From Clavelina lepadiformis (Eukaryota; Chordata; Ascidiacea; Aplousobranchia; Clavelinidae): DNA of 64,000 nucleotides. The notes beneath the pieces were generated by a model. The model worked only from the letters and a program-made list of their open reading frames with translations, made no database searches and was not told the origin of the DNA. Each line of letters starts with the position of its first letter. The stretch's first letter is position 1. Below are positions 12,800-26,452 of the stretch, in pieces. Both the position numbers and the translations under genes were made by a program. The stretch covers positions 5,711,501-5,775,500 of the forward strand of contig NC_135245.1 in assembly GCF_947623445.1 (NCBI RefSeq). Reading direction: 5' to 3'.

Positions 12800-13274
12800 C
12801 AGAGGTGGGTAGTCGGTACTTTGAAAGAACATAGCGATTATTATTAACTCGGCTATTACAGTGCAATACTAAGGGTTGCAAGCAACAACATGTGATATAC
12901 GTACAAACCTAGGAACCAGTGTTAGCAAACCGGACATGTTAAAAGTCGTGTTTCAAAAGAGTAGTTTGGCACTCTGTATCGGTACTTTTTGTATAGAGGA
13001 TCCTGTTGCAAATTCAATAATTGCCTCTATTAATGCTCCTCCACAGATTACTCCAGTTCAAAACATATGTGACGTCACTCAGAACAAAGAACAGTTGAGA
13101 GCGCTAAAATGGGTATTAAGGTTTGATCAACATGATTTTTTTAAATGCTACACAAAACCTTGAAATAATTACTTTAAGTGTATCGGAACCGAATAAAGTA
13201 TTTTTAAAATAAACCGAAAACGTATTGCGGTACTGTACTTCGATGCTATAGATCCGCCGTACTGCCCACCTCTG
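12800..13274. mobile_element. hAT-like MITE just behind the GTF2I-repeat gene
   Basis: The left end CAGAGGTGGGTAGTCGGTAC is inverted at the right end (GTACTGCCCACCTCTG). The flanking octamers TTCATTGC and GTGTTTGC agree at five of eight positions, so the target duplication is decayed. The element starts 34 bases after the stop codon of the gene before it. AATAAA at 13192-13197 lies inside the element, so it may supply the gene's poly(A) signal. The open frame 12876-13163 inside it resembles nothing I know. Confidence 0.7.
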
Positions 13275-14250
13275 GTGTTTGCTTTGTTAGAATATATCAG
13301 GCGCTTCGCATTTCTCATTTTTTGTATTTTTTATTCATTTTTTGCTTTACTTTCTTTAATTGTATTATTCACTGTCTACCAGTTGCATGGAATACAGTAG
13401 CGAACTTTGCTGATGAATTAATGATGTCCGTTTTGCCTCATGTTGTTGCAATATTTTGCTGTTAATGTGCGTTTAATGTTTTTTGTTGCTACACGTCTTC
13501 ATTTCTTTTGTTATAGTGCCTTTGCTTTAATTTGTTGCCAGTTTCGCAGTTGTATTTTGCGTAGGCCGTTTGAAAAATTCGTTATCGCAGCTTTGTTTCT
13601 TGTACTTTCAACGTTCGCTGTCTAGTTCCTTCCAAATAAACAAAATACTGTGGTGTTTTTGGTGTATGTTGCTGACGAATTGGTATCTTCTTAAAAATAT
13701 TTTTGTAAAACTGGTGACTCGAAACAACTGTAATACTCTAACTGTATACTTTGTAGAAGAAATAGAGCAGTGGTGGGAAAGTTGGTCAAATACCACATTG
13801 CAGTTATCTGGGAATCAGTTATGCTGTGACTATTTAAAAAACCATAACCTCTCCAGTAACTATTCCATGATTAGTGATTAGTAACTGATTACGTATTTAT
13901 CATGACGTCACGCGCTGTGCGTCGTATTGCATATGTTGGAATTTCCACCAAGTTATGCTTGCTGTGTAGGCAACGACATCGTCATAAGTATGTCATTTTA
14001 CGACACATCATATAGTAACACGTGAATGTAAGCTTGCAGCAGCTAAACCATATTTGCCCCGATCAATGCAGGTAATTTTTCGTGTTTTTAAGCGTCACGA
14101 TGCAACGTTTCAATTTCTTCATACCTCTTTGAGAAATCGATTTTGGTGTTACAGGAATCAGCCATGAAATGACAAATTGAAACTTAACTTAACGTTTCTG
14201 CCTAAACTTGACAGCTTTGTTTTGTCTCTTAACCTAGAAAGCTTCGACGC
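13275..14250. other. No gene seen
   Basis: AT-rich with several short frames (13440-13625, 13570-13881) that lack motifs and splice context. Nothing can be supported. Confidence 0.4.
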
Positions 14251-14266
14251 TCGTCGTTTGATCACT

Positions 14267-14540
14267 TTAGGCCATAGATTTTAGTTGACGTTTGGACATT
14301 TTGTCTGCGCGAACAAGGAGTAGACAGCGATCTCCAGATTTAAGTCTGGTTCTCGTAGCAGCTTTTCCCTCAAGAGTAGGGGTAGTCCTGCATGTTATTC
14401 TGTCTATTACGATGCCATCGCACAGTGTGCTAAACCCGCAAGAACGTGCTAAGAGCATTAGGTCTGTAGCGTACTCATCCACAGATTCGTAGGGTTTCTT
14501 GTGGAAAATTTGTGCCTTTCCACGGTGATGTTGCGTTTCG
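14267..14540 (-). pseudogene. Decayed gag-like fragment of a Ty3/gypsy-type retrotransposon
   Basis: Read on the minus strand, this stretch has a layout common in gypsy-type Gag: an Arg/His-x-F-x-K-K start, then ESVDEYATDLMLLARSCGF, then LCDGIVIDRI. That is the 'E..DEYV..L..LA..C.F..L.D..I.DRI' pattern near the end of the capsid-like domain. It is then lost in unrelated sequence. No protease, reverse transcriptase or long terminal repeats are visible around it, so it is a dead relic. The minus-strand frame at 14981-15304 may be another part of the same insertion, but I cannot prove it. Confidence 0.45.
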
Positions 14541-16940
14541 GGCTACAATACTATTCAAGCTTACCTAGCAAGGTTTTGATGATGTTTATGTTCGTCATTC
14601 AAACTCCAGGAATTGTAAATATTTCTGCCGTCCTGACCGATGTGCCGTAACAGATAGCTTACCTTTTCCGCCCCGATTTTTCAGTTTGCCGGACACGCAG
14701 TGATGGACGTCACATAAACACGACCGTAATTCCTGTTCTTAGCAGTCTATATTTTTCGTTAAGACTTGAAAATTAAAAGTCTTGCTTTGTTTATATAAGT
14801 GAATCAGAAAAGTTTCCTTGATTCTGTCGTAGTTGGTGCAACACATAACAGCTAACTGTTCATGATCTCGTGACAGGTGGGACTACACGAAATAGCAGTT
14901 GTGTATGGTTGTGTTGAAAATTTATTTCACTACGCAGTATATGCTCAAAAACGTACGGTCACCTATTTGAGGGGACCTTGTCATTCGAATCCCGAATCTG
15001 TTCCTATCAGCACCAAATGATAAAATTCCATCAAATACGATTCTACAGGCTTGTTTTCAATCCAAGTTTGTATAAACTTCGAGTGGACTTCAGCAGGACT
15101 GGAAAAGGTCTGCATGGACGTAACCGTCGTTTGTGAGGTGGATTTGCGTTGATGTTGACGTCGCTCATTTGTGAGTTTGTCCACTTTTCCCTTTACAAAG
15201 GTTTCACGTGGTGCCGATGCTGGCATAGCAGTATTGATTGATGATTGATTGTGCGACAACACTTTGTTCGATTGCGCAACACTTGATGTACAGCATTGAA
15301 GCAATTTTCAGCCATTTATTACTTGAACACACCACCGGCTTATCTGCTAAATTTCGATTATTAATCTTATGTTTTGTGGGTTTACCTAACTTCTAACTAT
15401 GATTTTAGGGACCGTGCTAGTAATTAATTATCAGCAATCATTACTTTATTTATTTTTGAGCACGTTTTAAGCCTGTTCGGTTTTGTCACTTTTCCTGTTC
15501 ATCAGCGCAGGTTCATTATAACTAGCTTGATTTTTTTCGTCTACACCGCGCTTTTGGCGAAAAGTAAAATGATTGATTCGTGCTCCCAGCAAATAGAACG
15601 GTGAGTTAAACTTTCATCATAGGCCTGCCGGCCTGAGACTTGTTCCTGTGGAACTCGAATTAAACCTAACCGTACTGAAGAGGTGCAGAGGAGGTTCAAT
15701 CTTGTGAAGAAAATTTCCCGAACAACTCGAATACCGAAACTACGCCACTGATTACGATAGAAATGTTTACAATGAAAATGGTCAACAGGTAGCACTGTAC
15801 GCCGCAAATTATATTTGTTGATTTATAAAATTTTTTCCAAGTGTTTGTATTTTTCGTGTTTTCTTCTTGTTTTTTGAGCTCTGTTTGAAGTAATTTTAAT
15901 AGACTGGTAGACGCCAGATCGTAAAAGAAAAAGTCGCCCTAGTTCCCAGATAAACATGACCTGGCTTTACTCTCTTCACAAAACATTAGCTTTTAAGCAT
16001 AGATATCCTATAAAACTTATTTGTGTTTTATAGGATATTTATGCCCGTACGCTGTTCCACACTTTTGCTGATTCGTTTACATAACATTTGCGATTATATA
16101 ATTTAACTATAGGCAGATAGGCTATAATACCCATAACATAGTAACGACTAATGAAATAATTATTAATGTTCTATGACTTATTAACAGATAAAGCAAAGAC
16201 TGTTGTTCAATGGTTGAACGCTAGTTTATAACAAACAAACGAAGAATAGACGTATACGGAGTTAGGCCTAGTGCGGTCTGTATTTCATGGCAAGATTCGC
16301 CAAGATCTCGTGTGTGCAAACCCGGTAATTCAAGTGTGTTACGGTGAGCCAAGTGTGCTACACAATCTATCTATTCAATCTTTGTTCAGTTCAAATCGAG
16401 GCTAATACCTGTGATTGTAACTATAAATTTATCTATCATAGCATAACACTTAATCAAAAAATCCTGTGGGCCCGATAAGTTTGTGTCGATTCTCACCAAA
16501 ATTTGGAGGCAGGGTTGCAACTAAAAGTATGAGAGCTATTGTTATATAGCAACCTGCCGTTTTCCAGTAGCTCCCTGCTGGCCTGTTACTACTTGCTGAG
16601 TCAGTAACAGACAGGCTGCTGCTCGTGACAGGATCAGTGGCAGGTTAGTTTTTCAACAAAATGAGCGGCTGATTAGGAGTCTCTCCAAGTAAAATGTACA
16701 TTGATTTTTATTGATTGATAACGTACCTGCCTCTTCAAACTACTAATCAGCAACTACATGACGCCACCAATTTCAGCCTTGCAGGGTGCTACTAAAAAAT
16801 CGTCCGCTGCAATTTTGGCCTATCAGTATGGCTGAATGTTTGAATCCAACAGTGCTCTCTCCTCACACTTCAATCATTCACAAAGTTTCAAATTGAAATT
16901 TTTTCTGCTATGGTTATGTCCTTACTTTGTATTTTAGGCA
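14541..16940. other. No supported gene; repeat remnants
   Basis: Minus-strand frames at 14981-15304 and 15541-15807 have no recognisable domain. Around 16500-16800 there is a mosaic of partly inverted words (GCAGGGTTGCAACTA near 16510, GCAGGGTGCTACTA near 16780, and inverted CTGATTAGGAGT against ACTACTAATCAG). It looks like an old foldback element whose ends I cannot fix. Confidence 0.4.
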
Positions 16941-17089
16941 AAGCATTGTGGCATCTCACTTTACTTGGTAGCACTATTGCAAAGTCATTTTATTTTGCGT
17001 TTTACATATGCGGACAAAGTCAAATGTGCAAAAAGTTTGCTTGAAACTTATTTCGGCTGTGCAGCTGCCACAAAATACAGACCGGATGG

Positions 17090-17285
17090 TTGGCAAGATT
17101 TTTTCGATCACCTATACTTAACAATGAAAAATATTGACCCCCTTCGATTTTTTTTAAAAAATGCAAGCATTCTGGTCATTGAATTGCAAAGATTTCCATC
17201 AAATAAGTTGCATAAAAATTTCTTCACACGATAAAAAAAAGATTTGGAAATATGTTGCCTAGTTCTTATTTTACAGTGGTTTGAA
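17090..17285 (+). repeat. Left arm of an inverted gene-fragment duplication
   Basis: TGGCAAGATTTTTTCGATCA at about 17093 returns inverted at about 18218-18237. ATATGTTGCCTAGTTCTTAT at about 17250 returns inverted near 18050-18075. Between these anchors the two arms stay similar. This arm can be read as coding (GWQDFFDHLYLTMKNIDPL on plus), with an open frame from about 16941 that includes YADKVKCAKSLLETYFGC. I do not recognise the protein. Confidence 0.65.
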
Positions 17286-18039
17286 ATTTGAATCCTATGC
17301 ACTGAAGTACATCGACACAAAGTCACGTTACATGGTCAGCGTAACATGCGATGTAAAGTGCCTAAGAGTTTGTGTGGTATCTGTGACACGTTTGAATGTA
17401 ATAATTCAGTGTGTATTTATTTCTAATTGGTTATTTTAAACTTTGCTTGACATGCCAAACAAAATTAGCCTGTGTAAGATTACACGCAAACTCTTACGCA
17501 TTCTTCGCTGACCAGTTATCTAGACGTCATATCGGACAAGCCCAGTATGTAGGACTGTACTCTTGTGACGATTACGTCACGAGCTGTTTTGAGATGTTTG
17601 AAATTTAATTTGGGATCTTGTAATTCAGTTGTTGACCAGATTTGAGTTCTCCTTAATGACGTCAGATAATTTCCTCGCTCGAACTGGTGTGTCACATATA
17701 AATACCGATGTGATGTTTACAATTTTTACTCACTTGTTACTGAGCGCGATGCAACATTCAGTAAGCTTTGCCCGAAGGTGAAAGCCTTTGTGTCTGACAA
17801 TAAATAAAAATGGGAACTTTATCATTTAGTAATATGCATAGACAGAATTAAGCAACTAACAGCATAGTCACGCAATTTGAGAAATGAGAACTCATATCAT
17901 CGAAGCAGAAGTAAAACAAGTTATCAACCATCAATCGTCCTCGCTCATATTCCAACAATAACCGCCAGCATACGCGGTCTTTATGACAGATGAGTTTGTT
18001 GTGTAATACTTCACACAAGTAATACAGCAACGAATTTTC

Positions 18040-18240
18040 TTTGTCATACTGTAAAATAAGAACTAGGCAACATATTTTCAATTTATTTTTCTTATTGTGT
18101 AAAGAAATTCATATGCAACTCACCTTTGGAGCAAAATCTTTACAACTCAATGCCCAGAATTTTGGCAATTTATAAAAGAATCAAAGTGGGTCAACAATTT
18201 CCATTGTTAAGTATATTTGATCGAAAAAATCTTGCCACTC
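18040..18240 (-). repeat. Right arm of the inverted gene-fragment duplication
   Basis: The minus-strand reading of this arm gives EWQDFFDQIYLTMEIVDPL, then a stop, matching the plus-strand reading of the left arm. Below it on the minus strand (18065-17848) an open frame continues after TTTTACAG (YDKENSLLYYLCEVLHNKL, then CWRLLLEYERGRLMVDNL). That frame has no partner in the left arm and may be a neighbouring exon. Both arms look like broken copies of an unknown gene. Confidence 0.6.
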
Positions 18241-18819
18241 AAAAAAAATGGCGACGGTAACTCGGAAATGATCTATTGGGATTGGTTGTCATGCCATTGT
18301 GTCAGTAATTTTTTGTTGAAACCTGTTATACTTTTCAATCAGGACCAAGATCTCAGCCTATTGATTGATTGCAGTAGTGTACAGTGACACAGCAGTGTGA
18401 CAGCCCTGTCAATAAACAGAGCATCTTGTTTTTGGACTGAATTTAGTTGAAAAGTTACGTAATATAATCCAAGTAATATGGAGAATGTTGCAGTGGAAAT
18501 CAGTACGCATGACCACATCTCACATATTGTTGCCATTAGCGTGACCAAATTATATGCGACTAGCATAAATAATAATCTGTTCTCAATTGCATAAGATTTC
18601 GGAACTTCAAAATATGAAGTGTGATATTTTGTTATGCATTGAAATCTTACTTAAACAATCTTGATAGCAACCAATAGTCAGTGTAATATTTCAGATAATT
18701 TTATAAATATAGGCTACATAATTTGCTGAAGGTAATGTAGCCTACTAGCGTAATACGGTGATAGTATATGATTTCTTGTTGCAGCTTTCTGTAAGTGTAA
18801 CTCACATTTCAATAAAAAG

Positions 18820-21800
18820 ATGCAGTCATTTCACAAATGCACTAAGCTGGTTACCCAGTGTGTCTCTTCATTCACACTTCCTGTTGTACGTGAAATGGCT
18901 CAGAAGAGTGTTGCTCGTGCAACAATCGATAAAGGACATAGCAGCTGGGACGAAAACATAAGGCCGGTTTATATGGATGCACAAGTACTGAATTAATAGT
19001 TTATGTATTGACTATGCAAAACGTTTTTAAACAAATAAAAACTTTAAAGAGTTGTAAACTGTAACTGTTCAATATAGTGTTTATATATATATATATATAT
19101 ATTACAATATGTTTATAACTATATAACAAGTTATGTTTACACTATATAACTTTATATATCATTGTATGATGTTAAACCTGCGCACTTTTAGGTCTTCCTA
19201 GGTACATTTTTGTTCTCATATATACCGGTAGTGCCCAGATTGGTCAATATTATTTAAAAAAATTTATACGGCAAACTGTCAACACATTTAATTTTGATTT
19301 ATTCAGGCCACGACTCCAATGGATCCCAGAGTGTTGGACAAAATGCTGCCTTATCTAGGAAGTTACTATGGTAACCCACACAGTCGTACACACGCATACG
19401 GGTGGCAAGCAGAGGATGCTGTGGAAAAAGCAAGAAAACAAATTGCAGATCTTGTTCATGTATGATCTTTAAAATGTTACATACTCCTTTTAAAAGTTGG
19501 TTTTAAATCTTTTTACATGTCCGGCAATGTTCTGGAAAATATAGATGCATGTTTCTTACAATTGAACGTTACTGGTGTAGTTAGTTGGTGTTTTTGTTTT
19601 AAAGTTCAAAATGTATTGTAAACGTACTATAAATACTGTCTGTAGTGTGTAAAGTACGGAGTTTGAAAATTTAGCTTTACTCAGTTGCCATACTTGTACT
19701 TTTACTCTTATGTTTCAAACTAACCTTTAGTATAAAATTTACCTTTAGTTCAAACCTTTAGTACAAAATTTACATTCATTATTGACATCATTCAATATGC
19801 ATTGATGTAGGCTGATCCAAGAGAGATAATTTTCACCAGTGGTGCTACGGAATCAAATAATTTAGCTGTGAAAGGAGTAGCAAGATTTTACGGGTTAGTG
19901 TCCTTCATTTTTAACGCTATTTTCATTGACTTTGTTTGTCTTGTTGACACATGTTTGGTCATAGTTTTGCAATAGTTTTATGGTCAATTGCTGTTGATAT
20001 AATTTTGTGTAAATTAACAATTAACTCAGTGCATGAGTATAATGCAGTGTATCAAACATGATATGCATTATCTAAAATAATTTGTATTTGTTAGCGGAAA
20101 GAAACGGCATGTGATTACGTCCCAAATAGAGCACAAGTGTGTGTTGGACTCGTGCAGAGCTTTGGAAAATGATGGTTTTGACATTACATACTTGCCTGTT
20201 CAGGTGAGCTTTGATAGGCAGTCGTTCATACAGATATTTCTGAAATTATCGTCTTTCATATGAAAGAGTGAGCTACATATGGTAAAATAATAACGTTTAA
20301 AATAGAATTTTTTAGGATGCTAAATAAGTTTATATTCTTGTTTTAATTGAGATTGTGGGACAAAGCAATTAAAGAAAACTGGGTAATTCACTATACATAT
20401 ACAAGAGTTATGTTTTGGTCACGTTTTTTCTGCGTGGTTACATTTTATGTTAATGATCAATTGCTAGATTTAAGGATCATCTATTTGTTAATGGCTTACA
20501 TGGCGTTTATTTCATGATAATGTTTGGTGTTGATATATGTTTAAGGGCTCTTAGCGTAGACAGTTTGGTTAAAACCAGCATTTTGATGTTACATAACAGT
20601 AGGATCACATGTCTATTGTACATGAGGCCTTAAAAGAATTATGTTTGGGCCTAAAAATAGTGTTGATATAATACACCCAAGTCGATTTATATGCAAGCAC
20701 TGATACCAAGTATATGTGTTGGTTAGTAACTTTTGAAATTAGAATCTCTGAAGTTTTTTAATCTGTACCCACCATGCAGAGTCATTTCGGTGATAAATGA
20801 TGTCATTTGAATGATCATACTTCAATATTACTTAGGATTGCTTATTTCTTCAGCACCCATGAAAAGTTTTCAGATTGTGTAATTGCTTGCTTCTAAAAAT
20901 TATTTTACAATTACTGAAAACCGAGATATCATGTTTGAATGCAACCTTAAAAGCAGCCATAACTCTCCTGTATAAACTAACAGAATTATGTTGTTTAAAA
21001 TTGGAAAATAGGCATTGCTGACTCACTGCTCACATTTTTTTATCACATACATGCTACAGAAGACCAGTAAAGACAAATGCAAACAACAGCTTGCTTTTCG
21101 TTTTTGCTGTTTCGTTTGCATTTGTCCAGTTTGGGCTATAGCAAAATACATTATCTTGGTTGATGCTACCAATAAAAACACAAAGTTTTACACACCCATA
21201 AACATGGAATTGCGTAACATTTGATTTAATGCACCAGTATACTTAGACATGCAGTTACCGTATTTTCTTGAATAGAAGCCGCCCTCGAATAGAAGCCGCA
21301 GAATACAATGATGAAATCGCTTCGGTGTAATATAAAGGCTGTCATTGAGAGCTTGCACATGCGAAAAACAGCAGTTGTCACATTATAGTAGTGGTCGGAT
21401 AGTAATAGAATAAAACCTTTTTGTCACCTAATCAACACTACCGGTACTTTATGTAATAAAAATAGAAGCCGCACAAAACTTTCAAAAATAAAAAATAGTA
21501 GCCACGGTTTCTATTCAAGAAAATACAGTTATATACATATTCTATTCCAGTCAACTTGGCAAGAAAGTTCTATTTCCTTATTCAAGGATTTGATCTTTGT
21601 CACATCCCAATTTTAAATTCTAGGTCTTGCTTTGTAGACTAGGAATTTTCTTGCTCAACTCCTGCAGTAAATTATACTCTTATGGTTTCTACTATAGAAA
21701 AATGGAATGGTTTGCTTGGATGAGCTGGATAAGGCATTTAGGCCAGATACTTCCCTTGTTTCAATAATGTTTGTCAATAATGAAATCGGTGTCAAGCAAC

Positions 21801-23653
21801 GAGTATCGGAAATTGGAAGCATGTGTAGAGAACGAAAAGTGTTTTTTCACACAGATGCAGCCCAGGTACGATTAATATTTTTGTACGTTTAAACACCGTT
21901 CACAAGTAACGTTTACTGCAGCTGTATTGTTTTTGATAGCAGTGTAATAATTATAGAGTAGCAATAATGAGAAAATATTGCTAATGCGTGCTTTATACCA
22001 ACTGTGCTTCTTTATCAGGCGGTTGGCAAAATACCGGTCGATGTAAATGAGATGAAAATTGATTTAATGTCTATAAGCGGACATAAGATCTACGGGCCCA
22101 AAGGAATTGGCTGTCTTTTCGTTAGAAGAAAACCCAGAGTAAGAGTTGAGCCGATCATAAACGGTGGTGGACAGGAAGTAAGTATTTGCTGACTAAATAA
22201 AAAGCTTTCACTCGTTAACATGTAAAATGTTTATTATAAATGGCTGTTAAATAGTCTCATTACCAGAGGTGGGCAGTCGATACTTTGAAAATATTGTCGG
22301 TAACGATACCAGTAGTTGGTAAAAAATGTACCGACAGTAACGATATTTGCTACTGATCTTGCTGCAACTGCAATTGTTGTCCCTAATATGACCCAGCTAC
22401 AAGTTACTTAAGGTCACAATATATGTGACCTCACTCCTTGCGACTTTATTAGACATTTATCATAGATTAGAAAAAAAGCAGCACTAAAACTTTTGAAAAA
22501 CTTACTTCTCAGAACCTTGAAGAAATCCCTTAAAATACCTTGTACCAGGACCGACTAAAATTTCTTGAAAAAATAATTTGGTACAGATATTTGCTCCTGG
22601 TAGTGAAATAGTACCGTGGTACAGTATTTCTGTACTATAGTACCGCAGTACTAACTGTGTAACTACTCGACACAAAGCTTTTTGTGAACTTTGCTGTGCA
22701 TCATGACAAAGTATTTTTGTGCTTGGAGTGATCTCCACGGTTAATCTTAGTTCTACTGGTATTTTGTGCAATAAAATATATTTTTGTAACAGAGGGGTCT
22801 TAGAAGCGGAACATTACCAACACCCCTGATCGTTGGTTTAGGGGCGGCGTGTGAACTTTGTGGTGAAGATATGGAATTCGATTCTAAACATGTTGAAATG
22901 CTTTCAAAACGTTTAATTGACAAAATAACCGCCTCCCTTGGTGGAGTTACAAGAAATGGTGATGCGGTTCACACTTATCCCGGTGAGCATATAAGTTGTT
23001 CTTGTTATCTTATGATTACTACTTGTATAAATTATTATCGGAACTATCTTTAGACCGGTTGTTTGAAGGTACAACAGACCCACCTGTGTAGTTGTTGCAG
23101 CTTTTTGTCATTGCCACTAAATGCCACTAAGTATGTAATTTTTTAGGTAACATAACACCATGCATCTGAATGTGTTTATTGCAAAGTGATGTCATTTGTT
23201 TCAGGTTGCATTAATCTTTCTTTCTCACATGTTGAGGGTGAAAGTTTGCTGATGGCATTAAGAGAACTTGCTTTGTCATCTGGAAGTGCTTGTACTTCTG
23301 CGTCACTTGAACCTTCTTATGTTTTACGAGCGACAGGGTCAGATGATGTGCTTGCCCATTCTTCCATAAGGTAGTCTGCATTTATGTTCTCAACCTATGG
23401 AGTTGTATGCCAACTTTTCATTAACACATTGCATAATCCACATGAAAAGTTATTCCAGCATTGTCGCAAATAGAAATAACAGCATAGAGTTGTTAATAGG
23501 TTTGGAATTGGTCGTTTTACAACTGTTGAAGAAATTGACTACACAGCTGAGCATGTTATAGATCAAGTCAATAAGCTCAGAGATCTTAGCCCACTGTGGG
23601 AAATGGAACAAGAAGGAATCGATTTATCGAAAATAGAATGGACTCAGCACTAA
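18820..23653 (+). CDS. NFS1: Mitochondrial cysteine desulfurase NFS1
   Basis: Nine exons (18820-18984, 19307-19459, 19811-19893, 20095-20203, 21698-21865, 22019-22177, 22793-22982, 23205-23370, 23500-23653) join in phase to 448 residues. Human NFS1 has 457. It takes sulfur from cysteine for iron-sulfur clusters, with ISD11 and frataxin as partners (family knowledge). The sequence shows a presequence-like N terminus, [19 protein letters not shown], and [19 protein letters not shown]. It also shows the active-site His region ([12 protein letters not shown]), the PLP-lysine motif [12 protein letters not shown], and the catalytic loop [19 protein letters not shown] with the persulfide Cys. The C terminus, [18 protein letters not shown], is nearly that of vertebrate NFS1. 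The group I loop and mitochondrial leader separate it from selenocysteine lyase. Introns 4 and 6 carry transposon remnants. The gene converges with EHD. Confidence 0.97.
21258..21528. mobile_element. TTA-flanked MITE in NFS1 intron 4
   Basis: The left end CCGTATTTTCTTGAATAGAA is inverted at the right end (TTCTATTCAAGAAAATACAG). The element is flanked by TTA on both sides (21255-21257 and 21529-21531), the three-base target of PIF/Harbinger-type elements. The inside repeats the word AATAGAAGCCGC. It is non-coding and about 271 bases long. Confidence 0.75.
22264..22700. mobile_element. Truncated hAT-like remnant in NFS1 intron 6
   Basis: It begins CAGAGGTGGGCAGTCGATAC, nearly the left end of the element at 12800, and goes on with ACTTTGAAA. 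No right end is found. The inside has palindromic GTACC/GGTAC words near 22610-22660. The right limit given is approximate. Confidence 0.5.
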
Positions 23654-26452
23654 AGCCATTTGTTATTACCAACACATGCACTCTTGCAATTAAATTTTTG
23701 TTACGTACGTAAAGTTGATAAACATGTTTGAAACTGCTTCACTTGATTATTTATTGTTGAAATCAACATTGTTTAGCGTTTTAACTTTAAACACCAAGTG
23801 TAGTTAAACTTTTCAAGCAATAGGATTCGGGTCGCATCACCTCGTTTTGGCTGAGTACTTATTGTGCTTCTGGTTTTGAACGTTTTATGACTATGCTGAA
23901 ACAACCAACGTTTCAAGGATTGTGTCACAGTGTTGTTTATTTTTTATTTGTATATATCGTATTGCAACATGTAACTGCTCAGTACACCTGGAAACCACAA
24001 GTGGAACTTGTTTTACGCAATTGTGATTTGGATACCCTTCACGGCTGAAGACTGTACAATGTTGTGTAAAATCTTACAAGTTCAACAAAAGCCTTTACAT
24101 TACGCTAAAAAACAGCAGAGTATGGTTTTTAATGCTGCGTATTTGAACTGAAATCTGATTTTTACAACGTATATTAGCAATAGCTACCATAACCTATGGT
24201 AGTACTGCACTAATGTACAGTATATGTGAAAGCCTATTGCTTTAAACTATTGGTCACTATTTGTATTGTTTAACAAATTGGGCAACATTGGTTGCTATGT
24301 TAACCACGGGCATAATTTGTTGTTTAATTACACTTAACTGGTTATTTTACAATGCTCATTATTATCAAAATTTGATGTCCAGTTATCTATAGTGACTTGG
24401 TATGTAAATTTCTCATGGGTGCAATTCCAAGGGAACCGCTACTGACACCGGGCATTCCCTTGAAATTGTACAATTACTGATTAAACTAAATTGAAATATG
24501 TTAGTGTTATAAGCGACACTCGTGGTAAGTTACTGCACATTTATTTGAAAGCCTACTAAGAAAAATGTCAAGCAGTTAATAGCATTACTGTTTAATATTT
24601 GTCTATGTACTAACACTAGCATTTTAAGGCAACCGACACTATGTAATGAAAGTAAGTTATAATACAGTACCTTCCATCAAGTGAATGCACGGATAAAATA
24701 TGTAAGTACGCATCAACACGCACATATTAATAGTAAAATGATGAAAAATCAAGCACTCAACAAAAGTTATGTAGGATAAAACTTAAATCACCAAAAGAAT
24801 ATATCACACCAAAATGTCATCACATTTCAGTTGGGTGTGACCAGTACAGACCAATGGCATATGTAGAGAGTTTGTTACAGGTTAAGGTATGATTTACATT
24901 GCTGACGTGGTGTCGAGGCTTGCCAACAATTAGCGTATATCAAGCTGGCTAATTTTTTCTAAGAATATAAATAATAAACAGTCATGTTATGGAAAAACTC
25001 AGTGCCTTGATATTGCACATCATTACATGAACTAAATACACAATTGGCTGAGTTCAGGTTGAAAATTTTCCCACATGACTTGGGCCATACAACAATGTAC
25101 AAACTCTTCCCAGAAAATTTTTTTGCCAAGTAACCTACTGCATATAATAAGCAATTACACATACAATGCGTGAAGACTTGTTCAATTGAGAAACAAATAC
25201 ATTGAGCTTATGTTACAGCAAAACTCATAACCATTAGTAGAATGTGTTTTTTAAATATTACACAAAGTATAATAAAATTTTGGTAATAATTATCTATCCC
25301 TTTTTGTAATTACATAAACATTAATTCAATCAAGAACCACTTTTCATAAATCCTGTAGTGTTAGACGCAAGTTATCTGTGGATGATGTAAAAAAGCTGAA
25401 TGTCTGAACAGGACGTTTGTATCTCTACATCTGCTCATGCATTCTTGCATATATACTACCTAGCATAAGCAGTTCAGGCCAACTTTGCAATAATACTTCC
25501 CCTAAACACTGGCCATGACAAAAAAGATTTTAGAAAAGTGACACTTTTGTTTGTAAACAGAAGATCATTGAGAAGTTAAAACACTAAAAATTATTACAAC
25601 AAAAGAAAGACTTTATAAGTGTAATGTATAGTGGGACTACTGTACAACTTTCAGCCACCATTACGGCAATTACGAAGAGTTATGTCTACAAACAATTTAC
25701 AAGCAACATGCCAAAATTGTACAAAGGAATAGCAATTGCTGCAATTGATTTTTTTCTTTTCAAACTCGACCACATCACATTCATCTCAATTGACTTCAGC
25801 CATGCCTGCAAAATTCAAAAATAGACCATAAACAGATGTCCCAAAATGTATTGAAAATTTGTTTGTCTTGGTGACAAAACAGTAATGTCAAAGGAAAAGT
25901 AAACAGTTGAATGTTGCATGTTACAAAGAAATAACCAACCTTTGTGCTGTATTTTAAATGCATTCAATATGACTCTTCATTAAAATCATGCTTATCTGTT
26001 AACAGAAAAAAAATTTAGTTACACATGCGCTGAAAGAAGCAGGTGCTGTGTTATCCATGCAAGCAGTTGCACTGTTACATTAAAAGGCGGGAATTGAGAC
26101 AGCTTGAAGCATTCATATCTTGTCCAATTGTATGAATTCCATTGTTTGACAAGATTTAGATTGTAAAGCTACCAGTGATACTATGTCAGTCATATAATTA
26201 GCTGTGATGGTTTCAATTTCATTTATGCAGTGAGCTTTATAAACTATAAACAAGCTGTGTTTTGAAAAACGAGGAAACTGGAACTGAAAGTAGGAAACAA
26301 ACATGCAATTGAATGATGATGCAAGCACAGATTCCCAAAATAATAAAACAATGGAAAATAAGATGATCAAAACCATGACTGTGGCTGTGAGATCAAAGAA
26401 GTATTTAGTTAAATGCTAATATTCTACAATTCCATATTTTTACGATGTCAGC
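23654..26452. other. Convergent 3' spacer between NFS1 and EHD
   Basis: No gene is seen. ATTAAA near 23690 may end NFS1. The minus-strand half is probably EHD 3' untranslated sequence. The small frames at 24959-25162, 25624-25824 and 26113-26376 have no motif. Confidence 0.5.

Noticed and set aside
19082-19102. TA microsatellite as a regulatory site
   Set aside because: A simple repeat in NFS1 intron 1, with no further support.
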